A model generated the notes under the pieces. It saw only the letters and a list, made by a program, of their open reading frames with translations. It was not told the DNA's origin and searched no databases. Position numbers and translations under genes: made by a program. Below, piece after piece: positions 53,582 through 61,541 of a stretch of DNA of 64,000 bases; position 1 is the first letter of the stretch; every line of letters starts with the position of its first letter. The DNA comes from an uncultured Desulfobacter sp. (GTDB taxonomy: Bacteria > Desulfobacterota > Desulfobacteria > Desulfobacterales > Desulfobacteraceae): contig NZ_OY762614.1 in assembly GCF_963666145.1 (NCBI RefSeq), forward strand, positions 372,001-436,000, read 5' to 3'.

Positions 53582-54391
53582 ATGCTCATATCCCGGAGTG
53601 GATATTATGCCTGGCGTAAATGTAAAAAATCATTGAGGCAGAGGGAAGTAGAGAGACTAATTCCTATTGTTAAAGCGGCTCATCAAGCATCAAGGGGTAC
53701 CTATGGCGCCCGCCGGATTGCAGAAGAGATAAAAGCATCCGGCAGTCCTTGCGGGCGGTACAAAGCTGGGTCATTGATGAAAATGGCCGGTGTTGCCGCC
53801 AAGCAGAAAAAGAAATTTAAAGCGACGACAGACAGCAAACACAATTTGCCAGTTGCATCGAATTTACTGAACAGACAGTTTGAAGTTGTCGAAGCGGACA
53901 AGGTTTATGTCTCTGACATTACATACATTTGGACCCACGAAGGGTGGTTGTATTTGGCCGTCGTTATAGACCTTTTTTCACGCCGGGTTGTCGGCTGGTC
54001 CCTGAGTAATCGAATGACCACAAAGTTGATCATGGATGCCCTGCACATGGCAATCAGGCGTCGAATGCCTGCCCCTGGCCTGCTATTTCATTCAGACAGG
54101 GGAAGTCAGTATTGCAGTAAAAACTTCCAGAAAATGTTGAATACCCTTGGGATGGTTAGCAGCATGAGCCGGAAAGGGAATTGCTGGGACAATGCCGTGG
54201 CAGAGAGCTTTTTCGGTAGTTTGAAGACTGAGAGGGTCTTTTTTACAAACTACATGACCCGAGAAGAAGCCCGGAGAGACATCATTGATTACATCGAAAT
54301 GTTTTACAATTGCAACAGACGTCATTCCTATTTGGGGTATATCAGTCCAAAAGAATTTGAAAAACTGTGGTTTTTAGAAAAAGCCGCTTAA
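53582..54391 (+). CDS. IS3-family transposase OrfB (DDE integrase)
   Basis: The 269 residues from ATG 53582 carry an rve-type DDE core: VSDITYIWTHEGWLYLAVVID, LFHSDRGSQYCS and NCWDNAVAESFFGSLKTE. The reading frame is open upstream into orfA in the -1 frame (codons RNELKYQFVDAERK are visible). The functional product is probably the OrfAB fusion made at A-AAA-AAG. Intact, so the IS3 copy may be mobile. Confidence 0.93.
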   Translation: MLISRSGYYAWRKCKKSLRQREVERLIPIVKAAHQASRGTYGARRIAEEIKASGSPCGRYKAGSLMKMAGVAAKQKKKFKATTDSKHNLPVASNLLNRQFEVVEADKVYVSDITYIWTHEGWLYLAVVIDLFSRRVVGWSLSNRMTTKLIMDALHMAIRRRMPAPGLLFHSDRGSQYCSKNFQKMLNTLGMVSSMSRKGNCWDNAVAESFFGSLKTERVFFTNYMTREEARRDIIDYIEMFYNCNRRHSYLGYISPKEFEKLWFLEKAA

Positions 54392-55751
54392 CAAAGTGCC
54401 CACTTTTACTTGACCAGGTCACTTTATAAGCAGGCTGTTGGGTGTCTACCGAAGGAGCACGCAGAACTTGGAGATCTGGTATCCATTGATGGTAGCCTTA
54501 TAAATGCTGTCCTTTCAATGCACTGGGCGAACTACAGGAAAGGAAGCAAAAAAGCCAAAGCGCATTGCGGGTTTGACATTAATCACGGCATCCCCAACAA
54601 AATTTTTCTGACGGAAGGGAACGGTGGAGAACGTCCTTTTGTACCAAAAATCCTGTCCAAGGGACAAACAGGCGTTATGGATCGTGGCTATCAATCCCAT
54701 CACGATTTCGACCTGCTTCAGGAGCAAGGGAAGCATTTTGTTTGCCGTATAAAGGCCAAGACAACCAGAACCGTAATTGAAAACCATGAGATCAATTCCG
54801 GTAGCTATACATTTTTTATGATGCACTGGTCAGGCTTGGTACTCCGAATCAAAACCAGACTAAGAATCCCGTTCGGGTTGTTGGGTATAAAATTGCCGGG
54901 GTTAAATATTATGTGGCAACGGACAGGCATGATTTAACGGCAGAACAAATAGCAACCATTTATAAACTCCGGTGGACCATTGAAGATTTTTTCAAATGGT
55001 GGAAAGAGCACCTGAAGGTTTACCATCTCATTGCCCGCAGTGAATACGGCCTAATGGTTCAAATTCTTAGCGGCCTTATCACTTACCTGTTGCTGGCAAT
55101 CTACTGCCGCGACGAGTTTAATGAGAAGGTCTCTATTAAAAGAGTTCGGCAGTTACGAATTGCCATCTTGAATGACCTAATCGGGTACAACGAGAATGGT
55201 TCGCATGGGTTAAGCAGGGACAATATTGTCAAAGATCAAAAATTTACGTTTGCCGAGAAAGCAAAAACCTAACCGGACACTACTGAAAAACAACAGTTCT
55301 TGTATAAAAAAATATCCATCTGTAGTTTCTATATCATAAATGAGATAAGCTATTAAAATCGGCCAAAGAAAAACAGTTAGTACAGCAATTTTGAAAATTT
55401 GACGGAAAAAACCAAACGCCAGTATGGAATAACCGATTGAAAAGGCAATATAAATTTTATCAGCCCAATATAGTCCAGAAGAAACAAGCAAAATTGCATA
55501 GATAATTAAGCCCCACCCACAAGTAACGGAAATTTCCTTAGCATTCTCAAGATTCTTGATTTTCAAGTTCCAAACATTGAGTCTTAATTTTTCAACTCGA
55601 TCTAACCAGGCGTGATAAAGGCTGGCAATCCAACTAAATGATTTACCGCCTATCAAGACGAAAAGGATAATTATGACTGGTATTCCAACCAAGAAGCCAA
55701 TTAACAACAAAGAGTCTAAGAAATTTTGCATAGCCTAAGTGATTTATTAAG

Positions 55752-55916
55752 TTATTTTTTATGTTTTGAAGTCGTGGTTCCTAACTTTTCGAGATAAGGC
55801 CCGATTCGTTGAAAAAATTCAATCACTTTTCCCATAAGTGTTCCAAAAATTACAATGGTCATTACAAAACCGATTATAAACAAGAAGGGTTGTATTAGCT
55901 CCCTTATAATTTGCAT
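55752..55916 (-). CDS. 54-residue single-helix protein
   Basis: This short frame (MQIIRELIQP..., hydrophobic FLFIIGFVMTIVIFGTLMG, then amphipathic VIEFFQRIGPYLEKLG and a basic end KHKK) lies between attC-like site b and the split membrane gene, 20 bases before the latter. The ribosome site is weak. Position and composition suggest a two-gene cassette with its neighbour; function is unknown. Confidence 0.45.
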   Translation of the reverse strand: MQIIRELIQPFLFIIGFVMTIVIFGTLMGKVIEFFQRIGPYLEKLGTTTSKHKK

Positions 55917-55948
55917 AGTATTATCATCGTCTTAAAATTGGTTTTGAA

Positions 55949-56010
55949 ATATAACGTTGCTCTTCTGTGGTCGCGTCTTTTTGCGATCCGTAGTGAGAGC
56001 ATTGTTGGGA
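55949..56010 (-). other. attC-like recombination site b
   Basis: Read on the minus strand it begins TCCCAAC (56010-56004) and ends GTTATAT (55955-55949). The outer arms AAC-AA-TGCTCT and AGAGCA-AC-GTT and the inner arms GGATCGC/GCGACC pair imperfectly around a short A/G-rich centre. This layout (62 bases, AAC...GTT, inner and outer arms with unpaired bases) is that of an integron attC. Confidence 0.6.
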
Positions 56011-56096
56011 ACTCTGATTGAATTTTTAAAATGCTGATTTTAGGGTCGAAAACGTTAACCTAAGAATAAAATGGATCTTGCTTTTCCATGAAAGAA

Positions 56097-56402
56097 CTAC
56101 AACATTAAACACTTACGTGCGCCCGACCCAGAATTCCCTATCATGTCAAACATGTCTTCCGTGCCCCTGTTGTCCTCAATCACCCTTTGAAAATCGTGTA
56201 TTTCATCTTCTTGTCGTTCTATCAACTTGCCAAGGGCATCGAGTATGGTGTGCACATCAGATACCGGGATGGGAATGAGATCGTTCATACATTCGCCTTC
56301 TCTATACGACGAATAACAGAAATTTAGCCCCTGCATCTTAGGGCACGATCGGTAGAAAGGGCAGTCCTTACAGTGGCCTTTTTGCGATGGTGTTATTGAC
56401 AT
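56097..56402 (-). CDS. Small Cys-containing protein, function unknown
   Basis: The 101-residue protein starts at ATG 56402, overlapping the stop of the GAF-domain gene by 10 bases, so the two are translationally coupled. The N-terminal part has HCKDCPFYRSCPKMQGLNFC, four cysteines that could bind a metal or cluster. The middle (VHTILDALGKLIERQEDEIHDF) looks like a coiled-coil helix. An ATG at 56423 would add seven residues. The GAF partner suggests a small signalling pair, but no function can be assigned. Confidence 0.6.
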   Translation of the reverse strand: MSITPSQKGHCKDCPFYRSCPKMQGLNFCYSSYREGECMNDLIPIPVSDVHTILDALGKLIERQEDEIHDFQRVIEDNRGTEDMFDMIGNSGSGARKCLML

Positions 56403-56893
56403 TTCGTCTTGACTATAGGCCAAACGGCGTCCATGAAATACCTCATCCGCTTGACATCAGAAGCACCGAACGGCGTAGCTTTGTTGCCCACTCCCAGAAC
56501 GCCAACAATCGCCGCACCTTCAAACACCGGAATATTTAGATGCCGCTCAACGTTCACGTGGCCTTTCGGGTAGCCTTTTTTGGTTGGCACAGTGCAACTG
56601 GGATAGTCGTTGATAATGATGGCTTTTCGCTTCCGCACACAGTCGCCCCAGACCCCCGTCTCCACCAGATTGTATTTCAACGGTTTCTCGAGTGTCGCGC
56701 ACATTCCCATGACATGTCGCGACCAGGCTCGCATGATGAGCTTTGTCTCACCGTTTTCAACTGACGCAAAATACGAGATCGGGCACGACATAAATAATTC
56801 GACATTTTTCAGCATCAAGTTTAAAAATGATTTCGCAGGAAGGTCGTCGTTTTCACGAATGTTCTTGATGGCACTTTCTACTCGAATATCCAT
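56393..56893 (-). CDS. Stand-alone GAF-domain protein
   Basis: This 166-residue protein is essentially one GAF_2-like sensor domain: YFASVENGETKLIMRAWSRHVM, VETGVWGDCVRKRKAIIINDYP, and FEGAAIVGVLGVGNKATPF. The last strand (VGVLGVGNK) is the GAF hallmark. AAAGGAGA 7 bases before ATG 56893 decides the start; the longer frame to 56968 runs into the group II intron. In other bacteria such domains usually precede histidine kinase or cyclase domains, none of which is present here. Ligand is unknown. Confidence 0.75.
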   Translation of the reverse strand: MDIRVESAIKNIRENDDLPAKSFLNLMLKNVELFMSCPISYFASVENGETKLIMRAWSRHVMGMCATLEKPLKYNLVETGVWGDCVRKRKAIIINDYPSCTVPTKKGYPKGHVNVERHLNIPVFEGAAIVGVLGVGNKATPFGASDVKRMRYFMDAVWPIVKTKCQ

Positions 56894-56996
56894 ATTTGGT
56901 CTCCTTTCGTGTTGTAATCGGGATAGGGAGAGCCTCGCGGCTCCCCTCCTCCCAGATGAGTAGCCCAAAGGAACTTCCCCCCTCAGGCTCTCACAG

Positions 56997-58937
56997 GTAG
57001 GGTCGAGGACTGGCGCGGTTCAAATTAAGCCCGTTTCCAATCCCCTCCACGTCAAACGCAGCATGCGGATTTCCCGCACTACGCTTCCCTGTTAACTTCA
57101 TTTAAAAATTTATGGGACCTATCAGCTGTAAGCGCTTTCAAGCCTGGTATCGTATAACCTTATAGTTATTAAATAACCCGAAAGTTTTATAAAGCCATGC
57201 TCTACTCCACCTGTTCCAGCCGAAGCCACTACGTTTCCTTGCACGCATCAGGTGCCTGCGAATTTTCCTTTCCACCCAGTCTTTTACATAACCAAAACAT
57301 TGACTGGAATTTCCAATCCGAAAGTAGTTTACCCATCCACGCAAAATCGGATTGATCTCAGCCACTATCCTATCAAGCGGTTGCGAACGAAAACGACGGA
57401 ACACCTCCTTAAGTCTGCTGAGAAGAGCTGTTCGTGCTTTCATTCTTGGAGTGACAAGTACACCCAACTTGCCTCGACGAGTTTTAGCCCGTCTAAAATC
57501 AAATCCGAGAAAACTGAATGTTTCACCACGGGTAAGATCTACCAGTTTGGATTTCTCCCGATTAAGCTGTACATCGAGCTTTTCCAACTCCTCAAGGAGT
57601 CTCTTATTGGCGGCATCAACCAGCCAATTCCACTTGCTAAAGCCATCAACCAAAATCACCAGGTCATCGGCAAAACGTGAGTATTCAATATACGTATATC
57701 TACCGTTACGCGTGACTTCTTTTGCCCGCTCCAGCATTTTATCTACCTCATTAAGATAGATATTGCTCAGCAAAGGCGAGATGACTCCACCTTGTGGAAC
57801 ACCTTTCTTTCCACCAACTTTCAAGATCAACTTCAACAGCCGCATTATCTGGGCGTCGTTAACCCGTTCCGCTACCTTATCAAGAAGAATGTGGTGACGA
57901 ACATTATCAAAATAGGCACTGAGGTCTATATCAATAATTCGGGTTTTGGACTTCACAACTGCTTCCGCTACTCGGTTCACCGCCGTATGGGCGGTTCGTT
58001 TGGGTCTATACCCAAACGATCCTTCTTGAAAATCGGCTTCAAAAATGGCTTCCAAGATCAACTTGAGGGCTCCCTGAACCACTCGGTCTTTTATAGAAGG
58101 AATCCCGAGGACTCTGACTTTGTCATTGCCTTTGGGAATTTCTTTCCTTCGGTTCCGTAATGGTTTGTACGTGCTGGAGACCAATTCCGTCCGGATCTGT
58201 TTGAGGAAGTCTTCAATTCCACCCTCTTCGACGGCTTTAAACGTTACACCGTCAATCCCTGGCGCTCCGTTATTTCGTTTTGCCATGAGGTAGGATTCAT
58301 GAAGCGTTTCCATCTTGCAAACATGAACGTACAGTCCCCAGAACCGCGATGTCTTGTCAGACTTCGCTTTTAAATATATTTTCCTTCTCAGGTCTTGTAA
58401 CCTAATGGACTTCTTTATCATAAAGTCCTTACCTCCCTATGTTGTTGGAAAATTGTTAACAGCAAGGCTCCTTCGCTCCCCGGATGTTACTCCGATTCAC
58501 AGCTACTACGAACCTATCCGCCACCCTCTCGTCTTCGACACACTTCCCGCTGTTTACGGTTATAGCATCTACCTTGCTCCGACAATTTCTTCCCGGGACG
58601 AGGAGGGTTTCTCCAGTTGCTCGGCATGTCCTTGTTACCGTGCTGTCGCTACCACCCCGCCGGAGTGAGCAGTCGTATCGGTCAGACTTCGACTACCCAT
58701 GCTGTCTTCACCCTACGGTTGCGGGTTCGACCTCCGGGGTTTCTCACTTTCGGGGCCACCTGGGCGTTCACTCTCGTTACGGCCCGGCAACTCGCTCACC
58801 ACCCTTAAAGATGGCTTTGTCAATGGGCTTCAGATAATTCGGTTTCCCTGTTATCTGCCATTCAAGCTACGGGGGCTCTGACTTCTACCCCGGCAGGACT
58901 GACTCCTGCTGAACATGCCAGCCTTAGCTGGACGCAC
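56997..58937 (-). mobile_element. Inner group II intron inserted in domain V of the outer intron
   Basis: It starts with the group II 5' consensus GTGCG (58937-58933), then the CCAGC/GCTGG stem. It contains domain I, the RT gene, domain V (57087-57054: AAGCGTAGTGCGG, GAAA loop, paired end) and a domain VI stem (GGGGATTGG pairing with CCAGTCCTC), ending CTAC at 56997. Removal joins GTCCGGTT to CTGTGAGAG, which recreates the normal domain V-VI junction of the outer intron. Length 1941 bases. Confidence 0.8.
57138..58421 (-). CDS. ltrA: Group II intron reverse transcriptase/maturase
   Basis: This 427-residue RT/maturase is encoded by the inner intron. RT blocks include GAPGIDGVTFKAV, IPKGNDKVRVLGIPSIKDRVVQ, DIDLSAYFDNVRH, GVPQGGVISPLLSNIYL and YSRFADDLVILV, the last being the catalytic YxDD-type box with FADD. 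The maturase X region (GWVNYFRIGNSSQ, RKRSGFGWNRWSRAWLY) follows. There is no C-terminal HNH endonuclease, so mobility would use nicks at replication forks or hairpin targets. The gene lies between intron domains I and V, as expected for domain IV. It appears intact. Confidence 0.95.
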   Translation of the reverse strand: MIKKSIRLQDLRRKIYLKAKSDKTSRFWGLYVHVCKMETLHESYLMAKRNNGAPGIDGVTFKAVEEGGIEDFLKQIRTELVSSTYKPLRNRRKEIPKGNDKVRVLGIPSIKDRVVQGALKLILEAIFEADFQEGSFGYRPKRTAHTAVNRVAEAVVKSKTRIIDIDLSAYFDNVRHHILLDKVAERVNDAQIMRLLKLILKVGGKKGVPQGGVISPLLSNIYLNEVDKMLERAKEVTRNGRYTYIEYSRFADDLVILVDGFSKWNWLVDAANKRLLEELEKLDVQLNREKSKLVDLTRGETFSFLGFDFRRAKTRRGKLGVLVTPRMKARTALLSRLKEVFRRFRSQPLDRIVAEINPILRGWVNYFRIGNSSQCFGYVKDWVERKIRRHLMRARKRSGFGWNRWSRAWLYKTFGLFNNYKVIRYQA

Positions 58938-58970
58938 AACCGGACGTGAATCGCTCGACTCATCCGGCCC

Positions 58971-59111
58971 CTATCGTTCAGCCGTTTTTTTATACAGGAC
59001 GCGCCAATGAACAAAAAGATTCGGCTGTCGTTCAGCAATATGTGTCAACCATCTTGTGGCCTTTTGTTGACGTCCCCTGAGTTTCTTATATCTACAGGTT
59101 GCCCAGCGCAC
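58971..59111 (-). pseudogene. C-terminal remnant of the outer intron's reverse transcriptase
   Basis: The frame encodes VRWATCRYKKLRGRQQ, KATRWLTHIAERQPNLFVHW and a short tail before a TAG that abuts domain V. This is the typical end of a group II RT (KYKRLRG ... LFVHW), so the outer intron once carried its own RT, now deleted except for about 46 codons. The unrelated 59144-59389 frame lies in the deletion zone. Confidence 0.75.
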
Positions 59112-60118
59112 TCAATGCCGTTGACTTAAGACACCTCAAAGTATCAAGCCGGTTGCCTGTATTCCAGATGGAATTTTTTATTCTTTTTATTGAAATTACG
59201 TTCATATGTTCTGCCTGGTCTTATGGATTCTATACATGTAAGCATAAAAGCCTGTGATTTTGTTACAATATCACAGATTTTTTCATATGGACGCCACAAC
59301 AATAACACAATATGATTTTTCATTCCGGAAAGAGCCTGTGTAAAATTGATGTGGTATTCATATTTTCTGTTTTCCGTCCTTTTTTTCAACTCAGGATGTG
59401 TGTGGCTGGCTTTCCCAACCTCTGAGTACTATGCCTGATAAGACACCCCAATGGCATATAGCCGTTTTGCAACGACCCACCTGTATTTTGAATAATTCAT
59501 ACCAGGAGCACAATGGGGCTTCCCGAGTTCTACAGCGTATCTCTTCCTGCATGCCACGGCCTGTTGACTCCGGCGGACCTTCACATCCTCGCCGATTACG
59601 GATGCTTCTGTGTTGCCTTCGGCGACCGTTAAAACCCTCGGCGTCCGCGGGTTGCTCTCTCGAAGCTGTACCAGCACTTCAGGGAACGCGGTTTCCCCTG
59701 CGGCCTACAGGATGCTCTGCCTACGCTTAACCCATCTTGTTCGATATCCTTTTTATTGATCTTTCAGTTGGGTGAGTCTATCTGCACTTCTTCCGGGATT
59801 CCGGTTGCAGCTCGTTTCCAGCCAAGTTTACTTAGCGTCCCAACTTACAATAGCCGGTATATCTCCGCCATGGGTCCAAGGCTCGATACGGGTGGGTGGC
59901 TAACCCTTGCTGGAACCCATTACTGAATTTCACCCGACAGGGACTTTCACCCTACAAGATACGCCGAGCTTCGCTCGGCGAGATAACAGGGAGTTGAGGG
60001 GCAGGGCTTTAAACCCCAAAAGCTCAGATAAAAGTTAAATTTTCATGAACCACATACTTTCCAAAAGGCCGCGCAGGCAGCCTGGTCCCTCGCCAGCGTT
60101 TTGTCAGCCTTTTTATTC

Positions 60119-60589
60119 TTAGTCTCCTTCAAATTCCAACATTAGTCTAAGCATATCCTTAAGCTGAATCCCATCTTCATATATTGGTTCTTCATAATTA
60201 ACCAGAAAGAAGTCTTTTTCAATTGAGAATACTCGAAATCCTTCTCGTTGATAAAAGGCCAACTGATATCCAAATGTTCCGGTTCCTACTTCCAACCGTC
60301 TCACTTTAGCTTCGTGAGTGGCGGTGATCACATATTGAAGCAATTTTTTTCCGATACCAATTTTTTGACATTCAGGATCAACTGAGATGTTCATCAATTC
60401 ATGCGTATTTTCAGAAATTGGTTTAATAACGCATGCTCCAACAATGTGATCTTCCAATGTCGCAATAAAGCATTTTGATTTCCTCAAATAATTTTCTACG
60501 TTCTTTATTGAAGGATCTGCTTGCAGAAGCAAGTCCATGGGAGCTTTTGAAGTTGTTATTTCTTTTATTTTAGTTATGGAATCTGTCAT
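60119..60589 (-). CDS. GNAT-family N-acetyltransferase
   Basis: This 156-residue acetyltransferase has the acetyl-CoA pyrophosphate loop in VDPECQKIGIGKKLLQYVI (Q/R-x-x-G-x-G/A type) with the preceding beta-strand HELMNIS. YQREGFRVFSIEKDFFLVNY near the end is the conserved late GNAT segment. Substrate is unknown. It lies on the minus strand between attC-like site c and the group II introns. Stand-alone GNATs are frequent integron cassette cargo. The region 60000-60118 downstream contains GC-rich dyads (GCTGGCGAGGGACCAGG) that might be its own attC, but I could not define one. Confidence 0.85.
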   Translation of the reverse strand: MTDSITKIKEITTSKAPMDLLLQADPSIKNVENYLRKSKCFIATLEDHIVGACVIKPISENTHELMNISVDPECQKIGIGKKLLQYVITATHEAKVRRLEVGTGTFGYQLAFYQREGFRVFSIEKDFFLVNYEEPIYEDGIQLKDMLRLMLEFEGD

Positions 60590-60602
60590 GGTTTTTGTTT
60601 GA

Positions 60603-60673
60603 GGCTAACGTTGCAAATAACCGGTGCGAATGAAGCGCAGCGGAATTTGCATCCGAGTTAATTTGCGTTGATA
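60603..60673 (-). other. attC-like recombination site c
   Basis: On the minus strand, 5 bases after the SDR stop, it begins TATCAAC (60673-60667) and ends GTTAGCC (60609-60603). The outer arms AACGCAAATTAAC and GGTTATTTGCAACGTT pair imperfectly. The inner arms GGATGCAAATT and ATTCGCACC also pair, around a CGCTGCGC centre. Length 71 bases. It is the most attC-like of the set. Confidence 0.65.
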
Positions 60674-60678
60674 GGGGG

Positions 60679-61377
60679 TTATATCAACCTAGCCCCACCA
60701 TCAATCACTACGGATATTCCTGTTGTATAAGGGCTTCCCATCAGATAAATATATGCGTCAGCCACTTCTTTGGTCGAAGCAATTTTTCCGGCTGGAAACT
60801 GTTGAGAGTATTTCTCAATTTCTGGCGATTTAGGTGCAACAAAACCCGGACTTACAACATTAACTCTTATTGGTGCCAATTCTACTGCCAACGACCGACA
60901 TAATGCTTCGGTGGAACTGTTGATAATGGTCATAGTTGAAAAATTCTTGAAAATCTTTTCACCAGCGATGCCGGTGGTCATAGCAATGCTACCATCTTGG
61001 CTAATGTGACCTTGTGCCTTCTGGATAAGCTGGTATTGACCCCAAAATTTTAATTCAAATGCCATTTTCGCCTGTTCGAGACTGGTTTTGACAAAGGGTG
61101 CCGGGGTTATCTCAGGCCTTGCGGTAATGACAAGATGATCGATAGCCCCAATTTTTCTTAATTCAGTTTCTGTTTCGATTTCAGATGTCACATCAAAAGA
61201 ATATGTCTCGATCTCACAACCAACAATAGCAGCTAAATTATTATGTTTTTTTACGGCGTTTCTGGAAGCTATAATAACTTTGCCACCCGCTTTGCACGCC
61301 TGTTTTGCAACAGCGAGGCCAATGCCAGAACTGCCGCCGACTATAAGTATTCTTTTTTCTTGTAATGAATTATTCAT
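60679..61377 (-). CDS. SDR-family protein with atypical active site
   Basis: This 232-residue Rossmann protein has the N-terminal cofactor motif GGSSGIGLAVAKQ, a ...ARPEITPAPF loop in place of NNAG, and the C-terminal IRVNVVSPGFV and GISVVIDGGARLI of classical SDRs. Where YxxxK should stand, the sequence reads INSSTEAL, so the catalytic Tyr and Lys appear replaced. It may be a non-catalytic or altered oxidoreductase. ATG 61377 is preferred over 61425, whose extra residues look non-native. It ends 5 bases before attC-like site c. Confidence 0.85.
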   Translation of the reverse strand: MNNSLQEKRILIVGGSSGIGLAVAKQACKAGGKVIIASRNAVKKHNNLAAIVGCEIETYSFDVTSEIETETELRKIGAIDHLVITARPEITPAPFVKTSLEQAKMAFELKFWGQYQLIQKAQGHISQDGSIAMTTGIAGEKIFKNFSTMTIINSSTEALCRSLAVELAPIRVNVVSPGFVAPKSPEIEKYSQQFPAGKIASTKEVADAYIYLMGSPYTTGISVVIDGGARLI

Positions 61378-61489
61378 CGTTTTCTTTTGACCCCTAAAAA
61401 CAGTGAAATAGACAGAATGGGCCAATATGGTGATAGGCGGATTCTGCCTATGTACTTTTTTAATGAAACTGGTTGATGTTAAAATTCAA

Positions 61490-61540
61490 TTTAATTGGAG
61501 ATTATCCTTCTCCGATAATAAAACGCAAGAATAAATTTTA
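61490..61540. repeat. 52-base repeat, copy B
   Basis: It is the partner of 50644-50695, again upstream of a minus-strand cassette-like gene and again next to transposon DNA (the decayed IS4 copy begins at 61542). The dyad here is GGAGA...TCTCC. Confidence 0.5.
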
Positions 61541-61541
61541 T

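Larger units (their letters stand above)
53163..54421 (+). mobile_element. IS3-family insertion nested in the IS4 element, 1259 bp
   Basis: Terminal repeats start TGAGGTGGTAGGGTAA at 53163 and TGACCTGGTCAAGTAA read inward from 54421, both running into GTGG-CACTT. The 3-base target duplication CTT (53160-53162 and 54422-54424) is the size expected for IS3 elements. Removing it restores the IS4 transposase frame exactly. Confidence 0.93.
52833..55272 (+). pseudogene. IS4-family transposase, interrupted and frameshifted
   Basis: The gene starts at ATG 52833 (AAGGAGC upstream). It is cut at codon ...FVFEDL by the IS3 element (53163-54421), resumes with YKQAVGCLPKE after one CTT target copy, and loses frame near a T6 run at about 54813-54818. 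It then continues in the next frame as the Y-x-x-RW-x-IE block (IYKLRWTIEDFFKWWKEH). Catalytic-type stretches LVSIDGSLI, GVMDRGYQS and TIEDFFKWWK are preserved. It therefore carries two independent inactivating events. Confidence 0.9.
52724..55285 (+). mobile_element. IS4-family insertion (1.30 kb without the nested IS3)
   Basis: Ends are 25-base inverted repeats: CAGTGGTGTCCGG... from 52724 and CAGTAGTGTCCGG... read inward from 55285 (one mismatch). A perfect 9-base target duplication AAAAACAAC flanks it (52715-52723 and 55286-55294). It carries one transposase gene, broken by an IS3 element and a frameshift. It interrupts the membrane-protein gene 52609-55731. Confidence 0.93.
52609..55731 (-). 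pseudogene. Four-helix membrane protein gene split by an IS4 element
   Basis: Codons run from ATG 55731 to 55286, are interrupted by the IS4 copy (52724-55285 plus a duplicated AAAAACAAC), and resume at 52714 to the TGA at 52609. Removing the insertion and one target copy gives a seamless 183-codon frame (446 + 106 bases). The 5' part encodes about four hydrophobic helices (IGFLVGIPVIIILFVLIGG, WGLIIYAILLVSSGLYWA, FSIGYSILAFGFF, IAVLTVFLWPILIAYLIYD). The tail encodes LTDDIALTILLLNGLKAIYF. Function is unknown. It lies 20 bases after a 54-codon partner gene. Confidence 0.85.
56956..59987 (-). mobile_element. Outer group II intron of a twintron
   Basis: On the minus strand the 5' end is near GTTATCTCGCCGAGC (59987), followed by typical domain I sequence (GTAGGGTGAAAGTCCCTGTC, TTCCAGCAAGGG). 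Domain V begins GGGCCGGATGAGTC at about 58970. It is interrupted after CCGGTT by a second intron and resumes with CTGTGAGAGCCTGAGG (56996 on) into domain VI, ending CTACTCAT at 56956. Without the inner intron it is about 1.09 kb. The reverse transcriptase is reduced to a C-terminal remnant. The usual AGC triad of domain V reads GGC here. Confidence 0.75.

Noticed and set aside
58354..58881. Several plus-strand frames of 60-117 codons
   Set aside because: They are antisense to domain I of the inner intron; no protein features.
59144..59389. 81-codon frame inside the outer intron
   Set aside because: It has no similarity to RT or other domains and sits where the outer intron's RT was deleted; probably chance.
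59429..59677. 82-codon frame in intron RNA domains
   Set aside because: It overlaps structured domain I-type sequence, so it is non-coding RNA read by chance.
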